Assembly: GCA_947567585.1 (NCBI GenBank)
Contig: CANONE010000142.1
Span: 1-5,080, forward strand
Direction of reading: 5' to 3'
Length of the DNA stretch: 5,080 nucleotides
DNA from: an uncultured Clostridia bacterium
GTDB taxonomy: Bacteria > Bacillota > Clostridia > Oscillospirales > Acutalibacteraceae
A model generated the notes under the pieces. The model had not been told where the DNA came from and searched no databases. It saw nothing but the letters and a program-made list of their open reading frames with translations. A program made the position numbers and the translations under genes. Positions 1 through 5,080 of the stretch are shown here, piece by piece; position 1 is the stretch's first letter; each line of letters starts with the position of its first letter.

Positions 1-38
1 GTATTTTCCGTGAGATTGGGAAGAGAGAGGAAATGACT

Positions 39-1484
39 ATGTATGAAGCATTTTCCGGCCTGATTGACACCGTCAGCAGCTATATGTACAGCTATATCCT
101 GATTGTTCTTCTGCTGGGTGTAGGGCTTTGGTTTACCCTGCGGAGCAAGTTTGTTCAATTGAGGATGCTGCCGGAGTCTATCCGCGTGGTCTCCGAGAAG
201 CCAAAGGGAGAAAACGCCATCTCTGCTTTTCAGGCGCTGATGGTTTCCACAGCCAGCCGAGTGGGCACCGGCAATATTGTGGGTGTGGCCAGCGCCATTG
301 CGGCGGGAGGCTGCGGCGCGGTGTTTTGGATGTGGATCATTGCTCTGGTGGGCGGAGCTTCTGCTTTTGTGGAGAGCACGCTGGCCCAGATTTACAAGAA
401 ACGGGACCCGGAGGGAGGCAGCTATGGCGGCCCATCCTATTACATTCAGGCGGCGCTGAAGAACCGTGCCCTGGGCGTTCTCTTTGCCGTGGCCCTGATT
501 GCCACCTATGCAGGGGGCTTCAATATGCTTTGCTCCTTTAACCTTATCAACAGCTTCACCAGCTATGGGTTCTATGCGGCGGCCGGTACGGTGGCTCTGG
601 GAAGCCGGGAGTTCAGCACTGCGGCCCTGATAGGAGGCGGGCTGCTGGCTTTGCTGGTGGCGTTCTGTGTCTTCGGAGGGGGGCGGCGCATTGTCAAGGT
701 GACAAGCGTGCTGGTTCCCATTATGGGGGTGCTGTACATTCTCATGGCTTTACTGGTAATGGCTTTAAATATTGGCGCGCTTCCCGGCGTGATGGCGCGT
801 ATTTTTTCAGAGGCTTTCGACGCCAAGGCAATTTTCGGCGGCTTTGCCGGTTCGGCGGTGATGCAGGGTGTGAAAAGAGGGCTTTATTCCAACGAAGCCG
901 GTATTGGTTCCGCACCTAACGCCGCGGCAGCGGCGGAGGTATCCCACCCGGTGAAGCAGGGGCTGGTTCAGATGCTTTCCGTCTTTATCGACACGCTGCT
1001 GATCTGCAGCGCCACCGCTATGATGACGCTTTGCACAGGTGTGGATATCAAGGGGGGGCTGGAAGGCGCACCCCTGGTGCAGGCGTCTCTTGCCACGGTA
1101 TTCGGGCAGTTTGGACCCTATTTTGTCACGTTCGCTTTGCTGCTCTTTGCGTTTACCACTTTGCTGGGCAACCTCTTTTATTGTGAAGGCTGCATGAATT
1201 ATATCGCGGGACGAAAGGTTGGCCGGGCAGGCCGCATTCTGTTTAACGTCATTGCCGTGGCGCTGGTGTTTGCGGGGGCTCTGCTGGAAGTTAATCTGGT
1301 CTGGAATATTGCGGATGTTTTGATGGGCGTCATGGCTCTTATCAACCTGCCGGTGATTGTAATTTTAGGCAGCACGGCCATCCGGGCGCTGGAGGACTAT
1401 CTCAGCCAGAGGAGCGATGGGAGAGACCCTGTTTTCAAAGCATCCTCCATCGGCCTGCGGGGACGAACGGATTTCTGGAATTAA
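39..1484 (+). CDS. AGCS-family sodium:alanine/glycine symporter
   Basis: This is an integral membrane carrier that should import alanine, glycine or a related small neutral amino acid together with Na+ (AGCS family, Na_Ala_symp domain). The family signature GTGNIVGVASAIAAGG is at about residues 76-91, followed by GAVFWMW. A second conserved stretch, SNEAGIGSAPNAAAAA, is near residues 284-299. About ten hydrophobic segments are visible, from the first at residues 16-35 to the last near 425-448. At 481 residues it has the normal family length and looks intact. The C-terminal DPVFKAS...TDFWN tail resembles clostridial members. I prefer the ATG at 39 because the purine-rich GAGAGG site ends 8 bases before it. 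The ATG at 33 (two residues longer) would leave only 2 bases. Only 38 bases lie upstream, so its promoter and operon partners are unseen. The exact substrate is not readable from sequence. Confidence 0.93.
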   Translation: MYEAFSGLIDTVSSYMYSYILIVLLLGVGLWFTLRSKFVQLRMLPESIRVVSEKPKGENAISAFQALMVSTASRVGTGNIVGVASAIAAGGCGAVFWMWIIALVGGASAFVESTLAQIYKKRDPEGGSYGGPSYYIQAALKNRALGVLFAVALIATYAGGFNMLCSFNLINSFTSYGFYAAAGTVALGSREFSTAALIGGGLLALLVAFCVFGGGRRIVKVTSVLVPIMGVLYILMALLVMALNIGALPGVMARIFSEAFDAKAIFGGFAGSAVMQGVKRGLYSNEAGIGSAPNAAAAAEVSHPVKQGLVQMLSVFIDTLLICSATAMMTLCTGVDIKGGLEGAPLVQASLATVFGQFGPYFVTFALLLFAFTTLLGNLFYCEGCMNYIAGRKVGRAGRILFNVIAVALVFAGALLEVNLVWNIADVLMGVMALINLPVIVILGSTAIRALEDYLSQRSDGRDPVFKASSIGLRGRTDFWN

Positions 1485-1695
1485 GGAATGTATGAAAATG
1501 GAAAGGCACGCAATCAACGGACATTTTTTGCGGCCTCGCGTTAAATTTTTTCGCCGGGCGTAAGCGCGCTGCAAGAATTTGCCTTGATGATTGGCATATA
1601 AATCTTTTGCCGCCGGTTTTCAAATGGTCCTTAGATTGGACAAAAATGGAAGAACAGCTGAAAATGATGCTTTTTAATAATGAATGGTGAACCGG

Positions 1696-1729
1696 AAAAA
1701 CAAGGAAGGCCGGAAGAACGTATCCGGCC
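1696..1729 (-). terminator. Second hairpin downstream of cysK, possible back-up terminator
   Basis: GGCCGG at 1708-1713 pairs perfectly with CCGGCC at 1724-1729 around a 10-base loop. Read on the minus strand, the stem is followed by a T-rich stretch that includes five T (complement of 1696-1700), though Cs and a G interrupt it. It lies just beyond the first terminator of cysK, so a tandem back-up role is plausible. The T-tract is too broken for high confidence. Confidence 0.45.
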
Positions 1730-1734
1730 AATAC

Positions 1735-1770
1735 AAAAGAAGCCGTCTCCTATACCGGGGACGGCTCTTT
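1735..1770. terminator. Bidirectional intrinsic terminator between symporter gene and cysK
   Basis: A 10-bp stem forms between AGCCGTCTCC (1741-1750) and GGGGACGGCT (1757-1766), with loop TATACC. On the plus strand all ten positions pair, one as a G-U wobble, and CTTTT follows. On the minus strand the same arms pair with one mismatch, and TCTTTTG follows. The minus orientation lies 15 bases after the cysK stop, which suits it as the main cysK terminator. The plus orientation would end read-through from the symporter gene, 256 bases after its stop. Confidence 0.8.
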
Positions 1771-1781
1771 TGCTGCCCTTG

Positions 1782-2717
1782 CTAATTTTCATCTTCAGCC
1801 GAAAACAGCGAGGTGGAGAGATACCGTTCCCCGGAGTCGGGCAGCAGGGCTACGATGGTCTTGCCCCTGTTTCCAGGCCGCCTGGCAAGCTGAACGGCGG
1901 CCCACACTGCCGCGCCGGAGGAGGCACCTACCAATATGCCCTCCAAGCGTCCCAGCTGCCGGCTGAGGGCGAAGGCGTCTTCGTCCTTCACGGCAATGAT
2001 CTCATCACAGATGCGTATATCCAGAACTGCTGGGATAAGGCCCGCACCAATACCCTGGAGCTGATGGTTCCCGGCGGTTCCTCCGCTGAGTACCGGAGAG
2101 GCGGCGGGTTCTACTGCGGCGATGCTGATGGCGGGATTCTGCCCTTTAAGATATTGCCCAACCCCGGTAATAGTGCCGCCGGTACCTACGCCGGCGACAA
2201 AGATATCCACCTGCCCGCCGGTGTCCTCCCATATTTCAGGCCCGGTGGAAGCTCTGTGAACGGCGGGATTGGCGGGATTGGCAAATTGACGGGGGAGATA
2301 GCTGCCGGGAATTTCACGGGCCAGACGCTCCGCTTTGTCAATGGCGTCTGCCATGCCCCCTTCCGTCAAAACCAGCTCCGCACCGTAGGCTCGCAGCAGA
2401 CGGCGGCGCTCTATGCTCATGGTGTTTGGCATGGTAATAATTACACGATAGCCTTTGGCAGCGGCGGCAGAGGCAAGGCCGATACCCATGCTGCCGGAGC
2501 TGGATTCAATAATAGTGCCGCCCGGCCGCAGCTGTCCGGAAGCTTCGGCAGTTTCAATCATAGCCTTGGCCACCCGGTCTTTTACGCTTCCGGAGGGGTT
2601 GAGGTATTCCAGCTTGCCCAGAATGCGGGCGTCCAGGTTTTCGGTCCGCTCAATGCGGGTTAGTTCCAAAAGAGGAGTATGTCCGGCCAACTGGGCGGCG
2701 GATGAGTAAATATTCAC
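1782..2717 (-). CDS. cysK: Cysteine synthase A (O-acetylserine sulfhydrylase), PLP enzyme
   Basis: This cytoplasmic fold-type II PLP enzyme should join O-acetylserine and sulfide to give cysteine. The start is GTG at 2717, because AGGAGG lies exactly 8 bases upstream and the product then begins MNIYSSAAQLAGHTPLLEL, like other CysK proteins. Its 311 residues are the usual length. The PLP lysine is K46 in NPSGSVKDR. The phosphate-binding glycine loop is GVGTGGTITG (about 177-186). VEPAASPVLSGG, HQLQGIGAGLIP, VGASSGAA and LPDSGERYLSTSLF are all in their usual places. The odd feature is the substrate-binding loop: normally TSGNTG, here SSGSMG (73-78), so the conserved Asn is Ser and the following Thr is Met. 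Sulfhydrylase activity is therefore likely but not certain, and a related beta-replacement reaction is an alternative. The frame stays open upstream to 3032, but that extension does not resemble CysK and I exclude it. Confidence 0.92.
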   Translation of the reverse strand: MNIYSSAAQLAGHTPLLELTRIERTENLDARILGKLEYLNPSGSVKDRVAKAMIETAEASGQLRPGGTIIESSSGSMGIGLASAAAAKGYRVIITMPNTMSIERRRLLRAYGAELVLTEGGMADAIDKAERLAREIPGSYLPRQFANPANPAVHRASTGPEIWEDTGGQVDIFVAGVGTGGTITGVGQYLKGQNPAISIAAVEPAASPVLSGGTAGNHQLQGIGAGLIPAVLDIRICDEIIAVKDEDAFALSRQLGRLEGILVGASSGAAVWAAVQLARRPGNRGKTIVALLPDSGERYLSTSLFSAEDEN

Positions 2718-2725
2718 GATAAAGC

Positions 2726-2731
2726 CCTCCT
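2726..2731 (-). promoter_or_regulatory. Ribosome binding site of cysK
   Basis: A perfect AGGAGG on the minus strand sits 8 bases before the GTG at 2717. It decides the start codon against the longer in-frame ATG at 3032, which would add 105 residues with no family resemblance. Confidence 0.88.
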
Positions 2732-2745
2732 GCCTGGCAAAGATC

Positions 2746-2777
2746 AAAAGACCCGCCGCCGGCTGGCCGGCGGGCCC
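2746..2777 (-). terminator. Putative attenuator (leader terminator) upstream of cysK
   Basis: On the minus strand, CCCGCCG (2774-2768) pairs perfectly with CGGCGGG (2758-2752) around a 9-base loop. G-U and G-C pairs can extend the stem outward, and TCTTTT follows. This has the form of an intrinsic terminator and ends about 28 bases before the cysK start, just ahead of its ribosome binding site. The plus strand shows no T-run, so it is oriented for cysK. A terminator in this position suggests premature termination control of cysK. The controlling signal is unknown, since no known riboswitch consensus was recognised. Confidence 0.6.
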
Positions 2778-3139
2778 GCTTGAGTATATGACATGGAGGG
2801 CGAGAAATGACGTGCCGCCGGGAGGCCCGAAGTATTCTTTCGTGAACGGCTGTTGCGAAGAGCGGGAGGATAAAAAGGAAGATCGAAGGCGGAGCTGCCG
2901 CATTTCCAGCGCCGCATGGGTGAAGCAGCTGCCGGGAGGGCCGGAAAACGCTGCGTTCAGGGCAGTAATCGCAGGGATTATCCCGGAGCAGGATATCGGT
3001 ACGCCGAAGCGGTCATGCATAAAAGACCGCACGGCCCCAGGAGCGCTTCCGGCAGGCCAAGGCGGCTAAAGGAGAGACGGATAATCATGAAAAGCAGATG
3101 AAATATGTGCGCCCGGTTAAGCGGACAAAACCGTCAGGC
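2778..3139 (-). other. Non-coding region, probable structured 5' leader of cysK
   Basis: I find no supported gene here on either strand. The stretch is dense in short inverted repeats: AGCTGC 2893-2898 with GCAGCT 2925-2930; CTGCG 2951-2955 with CGCAG 2970-2974; a GGGAT/ATCCC palindrome near 2974-2984, which would compete with the former pairing; and GCGGTC 3009-3014 with GACCGC 3025-3030. A long leader of this kind fits a regulated cysK transcript. No convincing minus-strand promoter was found, so where the leader begins is unknown. I see no T-box UGGNACC core and no SAM riboswitch core. Confidence 0.4.
2815..2821 (-). promoter_or_regulatory. Possible anti-terminator segment in the cysK leader
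   Basis: CCGGCGG on the minus strand at 2821-2815 is perfectly complementary to CCGCCGG inside the 5' arm and loop of the leader terminator. It also copies part of the terminator's 3' arm. Pairing here would exclude the terminator hairpin, which is the expected logic of an attenuator. Nearby CGGGCC and GGCCCG (minus strand, upstream and downstream respectively) add a second possible competing pair. This rests on complementarity alone, and GC-rich sequence gives such matches by chance. Confidence 0.35.
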
Positions 3140-3179
3140 CTTAAAGCCGGTTTTAAAGCAGGCTCTAAGGAGCTTTAAG
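3140..3179. repeat. Three copies of TTAAAGC, two direct and one inverted
   Basis: TTAAAGC occurs at 3141-3147 and 3153-3159, a 12-base period, and inverted as GCTTTAA at 3172-3178. With the flanking C and G, the outer pair is a perfect 8-bp inverted repeat. It lies 24 bases before the -35 box of the right-hand promoter and within the divergent region, so it could be an operator. No known regulator box was matched. Confidence 0.4.
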
Positions 3180-3202
3180 AATTTTGAGGGCTTTGGGGAA
3201 GA

Positions 3203-3231
3203 TTGACAGGTATCGAAACAGCGGCTATAAT
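3203..3231 (+). promoter_or_regulatory. Consensus sigma-A promoter of the SLH-hydrolase gene
   Basis: TTGACA (3203-3208) and TATAAT (3226-3231) both match the housekeeping consensus at all six positions, and the spacer is exactly 17 bases. Transcription should start near 3238, giving a leader of about 48 bases to the ATG at 3286. The core promoter should be strong unless a repressor controls it. Confidence 0.9.
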
Positions 3232-3234
3232 GTC

Positions 3235-3290
3235 GGCAGGAGAGAAATTATGGGCTACCCGGCCCGGAGGCAGGAGAGGGAACATATGGG
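3235..3290 (+). repeat. Duplicated ribosome-binding-site and start region
   Basis: GGCAGGAGAG occurs at 3235-3244 and again at 3269-3278. Each copy is followed by an ATGGG, at 3250 and 3286. Both ATGs are in the same frame, 12 codons apart, so the hydrolase gene has two plausible starts. The first Shine-Dalgarno copy would lie at the extreme 5' end of the predicted mRNA. I therefore prefer the second, which also gives the more compact signal peptide. Confidence 0.6.
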
Positions 3291-5080
3291 AAAATGTTGG
3301 GCGGCGGGAGCGCTTTTGGCGTTTTCGCTTATGTGGGTGATGTTGCTCTCCCCTCTGGCATGGGCCAGCGGACGAATGCCGGGAGATACAGCAGGAGAAT
3401 CCCTGATAGAGGAGCGGCCGCCAGCGGCAGAAATCAGGGGTGACGGGGATGATTTGGTTCTGGTAGAAATCGTAGAATTTGCGGGAAGCTTGGAGGCTAT
3501 GAGGGCGGTAATGGCAGAGGATGTCCCGGCGGAGGATCGGGATGTGGCCTGCTGGGCGCTTTACCGGGAGCTTCTGTCTCCCGGGGAGAATGGGAACTTT
3601 GATGGTGAGGAGCCGGTGAGCCGTGCTGAAGCCATCCAGGCCCTCTATCAGCTCAGCGGGATTTTGGTCCGCGTAGATGCGTGCTCTTACCCGGATGTGC
3701 CGGAGGAATACCAGGACGCTGTGGCTTGGGCTGACAGTGTGGGGGTCAGCGGCGGCATTTCAGAGGGTCGCTTTGCTCCGTTTATCCCAGTGACGCGGGG
3801 CCAGCTGGCCGCCATGCTGCATCGCTTTGCCGCATGGCGGGGAGAGGACAGGGCAAGCAGGCTTGCCCTGTCCTGGGACGATGAGAAAGTCTCTTCTTAC
3901 GCGGAGGAAGCGCTAAACTGGGTATTAGACCAGGGATTGTATGAAGGGATGACATGCTGGGGAGCTTATCCTCAGCTGCCGGTATCCCGTCTTCAGCTTG
4001 CGGGGATTTTAGCCCGGCTGCAAAAGGACAGGGACCCTTTGGCCGCAGAGATCACGTTGCAGTCAGGCGAGCCAGTCAGCCGCTCCAGGCAAAATCATGA
4101 AGAGCTTGCCGCCGCCATTCAGGCCGCCTCCCGCCGTTATGGCGCGGTGGGAGTTCAGGTGGCTGTCATTGAGGAGGGCAGCGTAACGGACGCTTATCAT
4201 TGCGGCTGGGCGGAAAAGGGGGCGGTTCCCATGACCGACCAGCATAAAATGAGGACGGCCTCTCTTTCTAAAGTAGCGGTGGGGCTTTCCGCCGCACTGC
4301 TGAGAGAAGAAGGAATGGTGGACTACAATGCGGATATTGGCGAATATTGGGGGAAGAACGCGCGGAATCCACGGCATCCTGATACGCCCGTTACCATTGC
4401 TTCGATTTTGACCCATACCTCTACCCTGCTCAACAGTGAGAACATTGCCTGGGATTACGAAGGAGTCCGGGCTCAGCTGGGCAGTGCTGCCGGTTACGGA
4501 GGAGGCACTCCGGGAAAATTGAAAAACTGGAGCTATAACAACCACGCCTTCGGCATTTTGGGCCAGACGCTGGAATTGGCTTCGGGCCGGTTTTTGGACG
4601 ATGTTTTGGAGGAACGGCTTCTGAGGCCTTTGGGGGCGGACTGTGCGTTTGCGGCGGGAGAACTGGAGCAGACGGAACTGATTACCCCAATTTACCGGAC
4701 AGCATCTCTGGGCCGCTCTGCCAGCAGTCTGCGAAGCGTTCATCGCTGGAGCGCGCCCGGGGCTACGGGACGGCAGTTTGCCGGGGGCTTTACTTCCAGT
4801 GCCCTTGATATGGCGAAGCTCACAGCCGTACTGGCGGGAGACGGATGCTTTGAGGGGGTCCGGCTGATGGAGGCTGAGTCTGTAAAGCTGATGGAGAGCC
4901 ACAGTGCCTCAGCCATACCTGAGGGGTCCTATCAGGCCATGCCGATGCGATATAGATCTGATATATATGGCCGGCAGGGACTGTATTACCACACCGGCAG
5001 CGCCTATGGAGCCTATAATTTGCTGAGCTATGATCCCTCTACTGGGGATGGCGTGGTGGTGCTGACAATGGGAGCTAACG
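3286..5080 (+). CDS. Secreted SLH-repeat protein with serine beta-lactamase-like hydrolase domain, 3' partial
   Basis: The frame is open from 3286 to the window edge (598 codons seen, no stop). Residues 1-27 form a signal peptide with a hydrophobic core and a likely cut after AWA. Three SLH repeats follow, at about 86-125, 131-185 and 196-245. Their TRAE-like motifs are VSRAEA (111), VTRGQL (169) and VSRLQL (233). SLH repeats usually bind secondary cell-wall polymer, so the protein should sit on the cell surface. From about 268 comes a beta-lactamase/PBP-type domain: catalytic S326-L-S-K329, ILTHTS, Y417-N-N419, AGGFTSSALDMAKL, and H569-T-G571. HTG in the third motif is commoner in class-C-like esterases, D-aminopeptidases and carboxypeptidases than in true beta-lactamases. 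Peptidoglycan-peptide or ester hydrolysis is thus likelier than drug resistance, but the substrate is unknown. Probably only a few tens of residues are missing. An in-frame ATG at 3250 would add 12 residues. Confidence 0.88.
   Translation, partial: MGKCWAAGALLAFSLMWVMLLSPLAWASGRMPGDTAGESLIEERPPAAEIRGDGDDLVLVEIVEFAGSLEAMRAVMAEDVPAEDRDVACWALYRELLSPGENGNFDGEEPVSRAEAIQALYQLSGILVRVDACSYPDVPEEYQDAVAWADSVGVSGGISEGRFAPFIPVTRGQLAAMLHRFAAWRGEDRASRLALSWDDEKVSSYAEEALNWVLDQGLYEGMTCWGAYPQLPVSRLQLAGILARLQKDRDPLAAEITLQSGEPVSRSRQNHEELAAAIQAASRRYGAVGVQVAVIEEGSVTDAYHCGWAEKGAVPMTDQHKMRTASLSKVAVGLSAALLREEGMVDYNADIGEYWGKNARNPRHPDTPVTIASILTHTSTLLNSENIAWDYEGVRAQLGSAAGYGGGTPGKLKNWSYNNHAFGILGQTLELASGRFLDDVLEERLLRPLGADCAFAAGELEQTELITPIYRTASLGRSASSLRSVHRWSAPGATGRQFAGGFTSSALDMAKLTAVLAGDGCFEGVRLMEAESVKLMESHSASAIPEGSYQAMPMRYRSDIYGRQGLYYHTGSAYGAYNLLSYDPSTGDGVVVLTMGAN
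3845..3874. repeat. Perfect 14-bp inverted repeat inside the SLH-hydrolase gene
   Basis: AGGACAGGGCAAGC (3845-3858) and its exact reverse complement (3861-3874) are separated by only AG. The repeat encodes residues 187-197, the linker between the second and third SLH repeats. No T-run follows on either strand, so it does not look like a terminator. The arm's first nine bases, AGGACAGGG, recur at 4025-4033 at the end of the third SLH repeat, which may reflect the ancestry of the repeats. Confidence 0.75.

Noticed and set aside
1488..1544. 18-codon frame directly after the symporter stop
   Set aside because: It has only a weak AAGG very close to its ATG and no similarity to a known peptide. 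Chance explains it.
1571..1610. Imperfect inverted repeat around TGCC...GGCA
   Set aside because: Only four bases pair perfectly and the flanks need gaps, so I do not call it a terminator or operator.
1435..1731. 98-codon minus-strand open frame between the symporter gene and cysK
   Set aside because: It starts inside the second hairpin downstream of cysK, runs into the end of the symporter gene, and has no recognised motif or convincing ribosome binding site.
1680..2663. 327-codon open frame on the plus strand
   Set aside because: It lies wholly antisense to cysK, crosses the bidirectional terminator hairpin, and its translation is Gly-rich with no domain I recognise. The minus-strand CysK motifs explain the sequence.
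2718..3032. N-terminal extension of cysK to an ATG at 3032
   Set aside because: The extra 105 residues do not resemble CysK, the region includes the terminator-like hairpin, and the GTG at 2717 has a perfect ribosome binding site.
2718..3060. T-box or SAM riboswitch in the cysK leader
   Set aside because: A GGCGGCACG segment near 2811-2820 (minus strand) superficially recalls a T-box, but the UGGN needed to pair with tRNA ends is missing and no AGGG partner precedes it. No SAM-I core was found.
2788..3069. 93-codon plus-strand open frame in the divergent region
   Set aside because: No promoter, recognised domain or family-like composition. It overlaps the structured cysK leader, so it is probably a chance frame in GC-rich DNA.
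4063..4902. 279-codon open frame on the minus strand
   Set aside because: It is antisense to the hydrolase domain, whose SxxK, YxN and downstream motifs fall in the plus-strand frame. The product is Arg/Gln/Pro-rich and unlike a folded family.

Overview
The window looks like chromosomal DNA from a moderately GC-rich Firmicute. A gut clostridium of the Oscillospiraceae type is my inference, not a proof. The clues are strong AGGAGG-like ribosome binding sites, a perfect consensus sigma-A promoter, a cysK of clostridial character, an AGCS-type amino-acid/sodium symporter, and a secreted protein carrying S-layer homology (SLH) repeats. I see no rRNA, tRNA, CRISPR array, transposase or phage gene.

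Layout: (1) 39-1484 (+), a complete AGCS-family sodium:alanine/glycine symporter. (2) 1485-1781, a convergent intergenic stretch with a bidirectional hairpin terminator and a second hairpin reading on the minus strand. (3) 1782-2717 (-), a complete cysteine synthase of the CysK type, starting at GTG, with an unusual substrate-binding loop. (4) 2718-3249, a 532-base divergent intergenic region. It holds a cysK leader with an intrinsic-terminator-like hairpin just before the cysK ribosome binding site and a competing upstream segment, then repeated TTAAAGC motifs, then a perfect TTGACA-N17-TATAAT promoter facing right. (5) 3286 to the window end (+), a long gene that runs off the edge without a stop: signal peptide, three SLH repeats, and a serine beta-lactamase/penicillin-binding-protein-like hydrolase domain with all three active-site motifs visible.

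The three genes do not form one operon. The symporter and cysK converge on shared terminators, and cysK and the surface hydrolase diverge. The symporter and cysK both belong to amino-acid supply, but nothing in the sequence ties them functionally. The surface hydrolase is probably an independent cell-wall or envelope gene. I did not find a clearly new multi-gene system. The points most worth following are the putative cysK attenuator, the altered Asn loop of CysK, the SLH-hydrolase fusion, and a perfect 14-bp inverted repeat inside that fusion gene.
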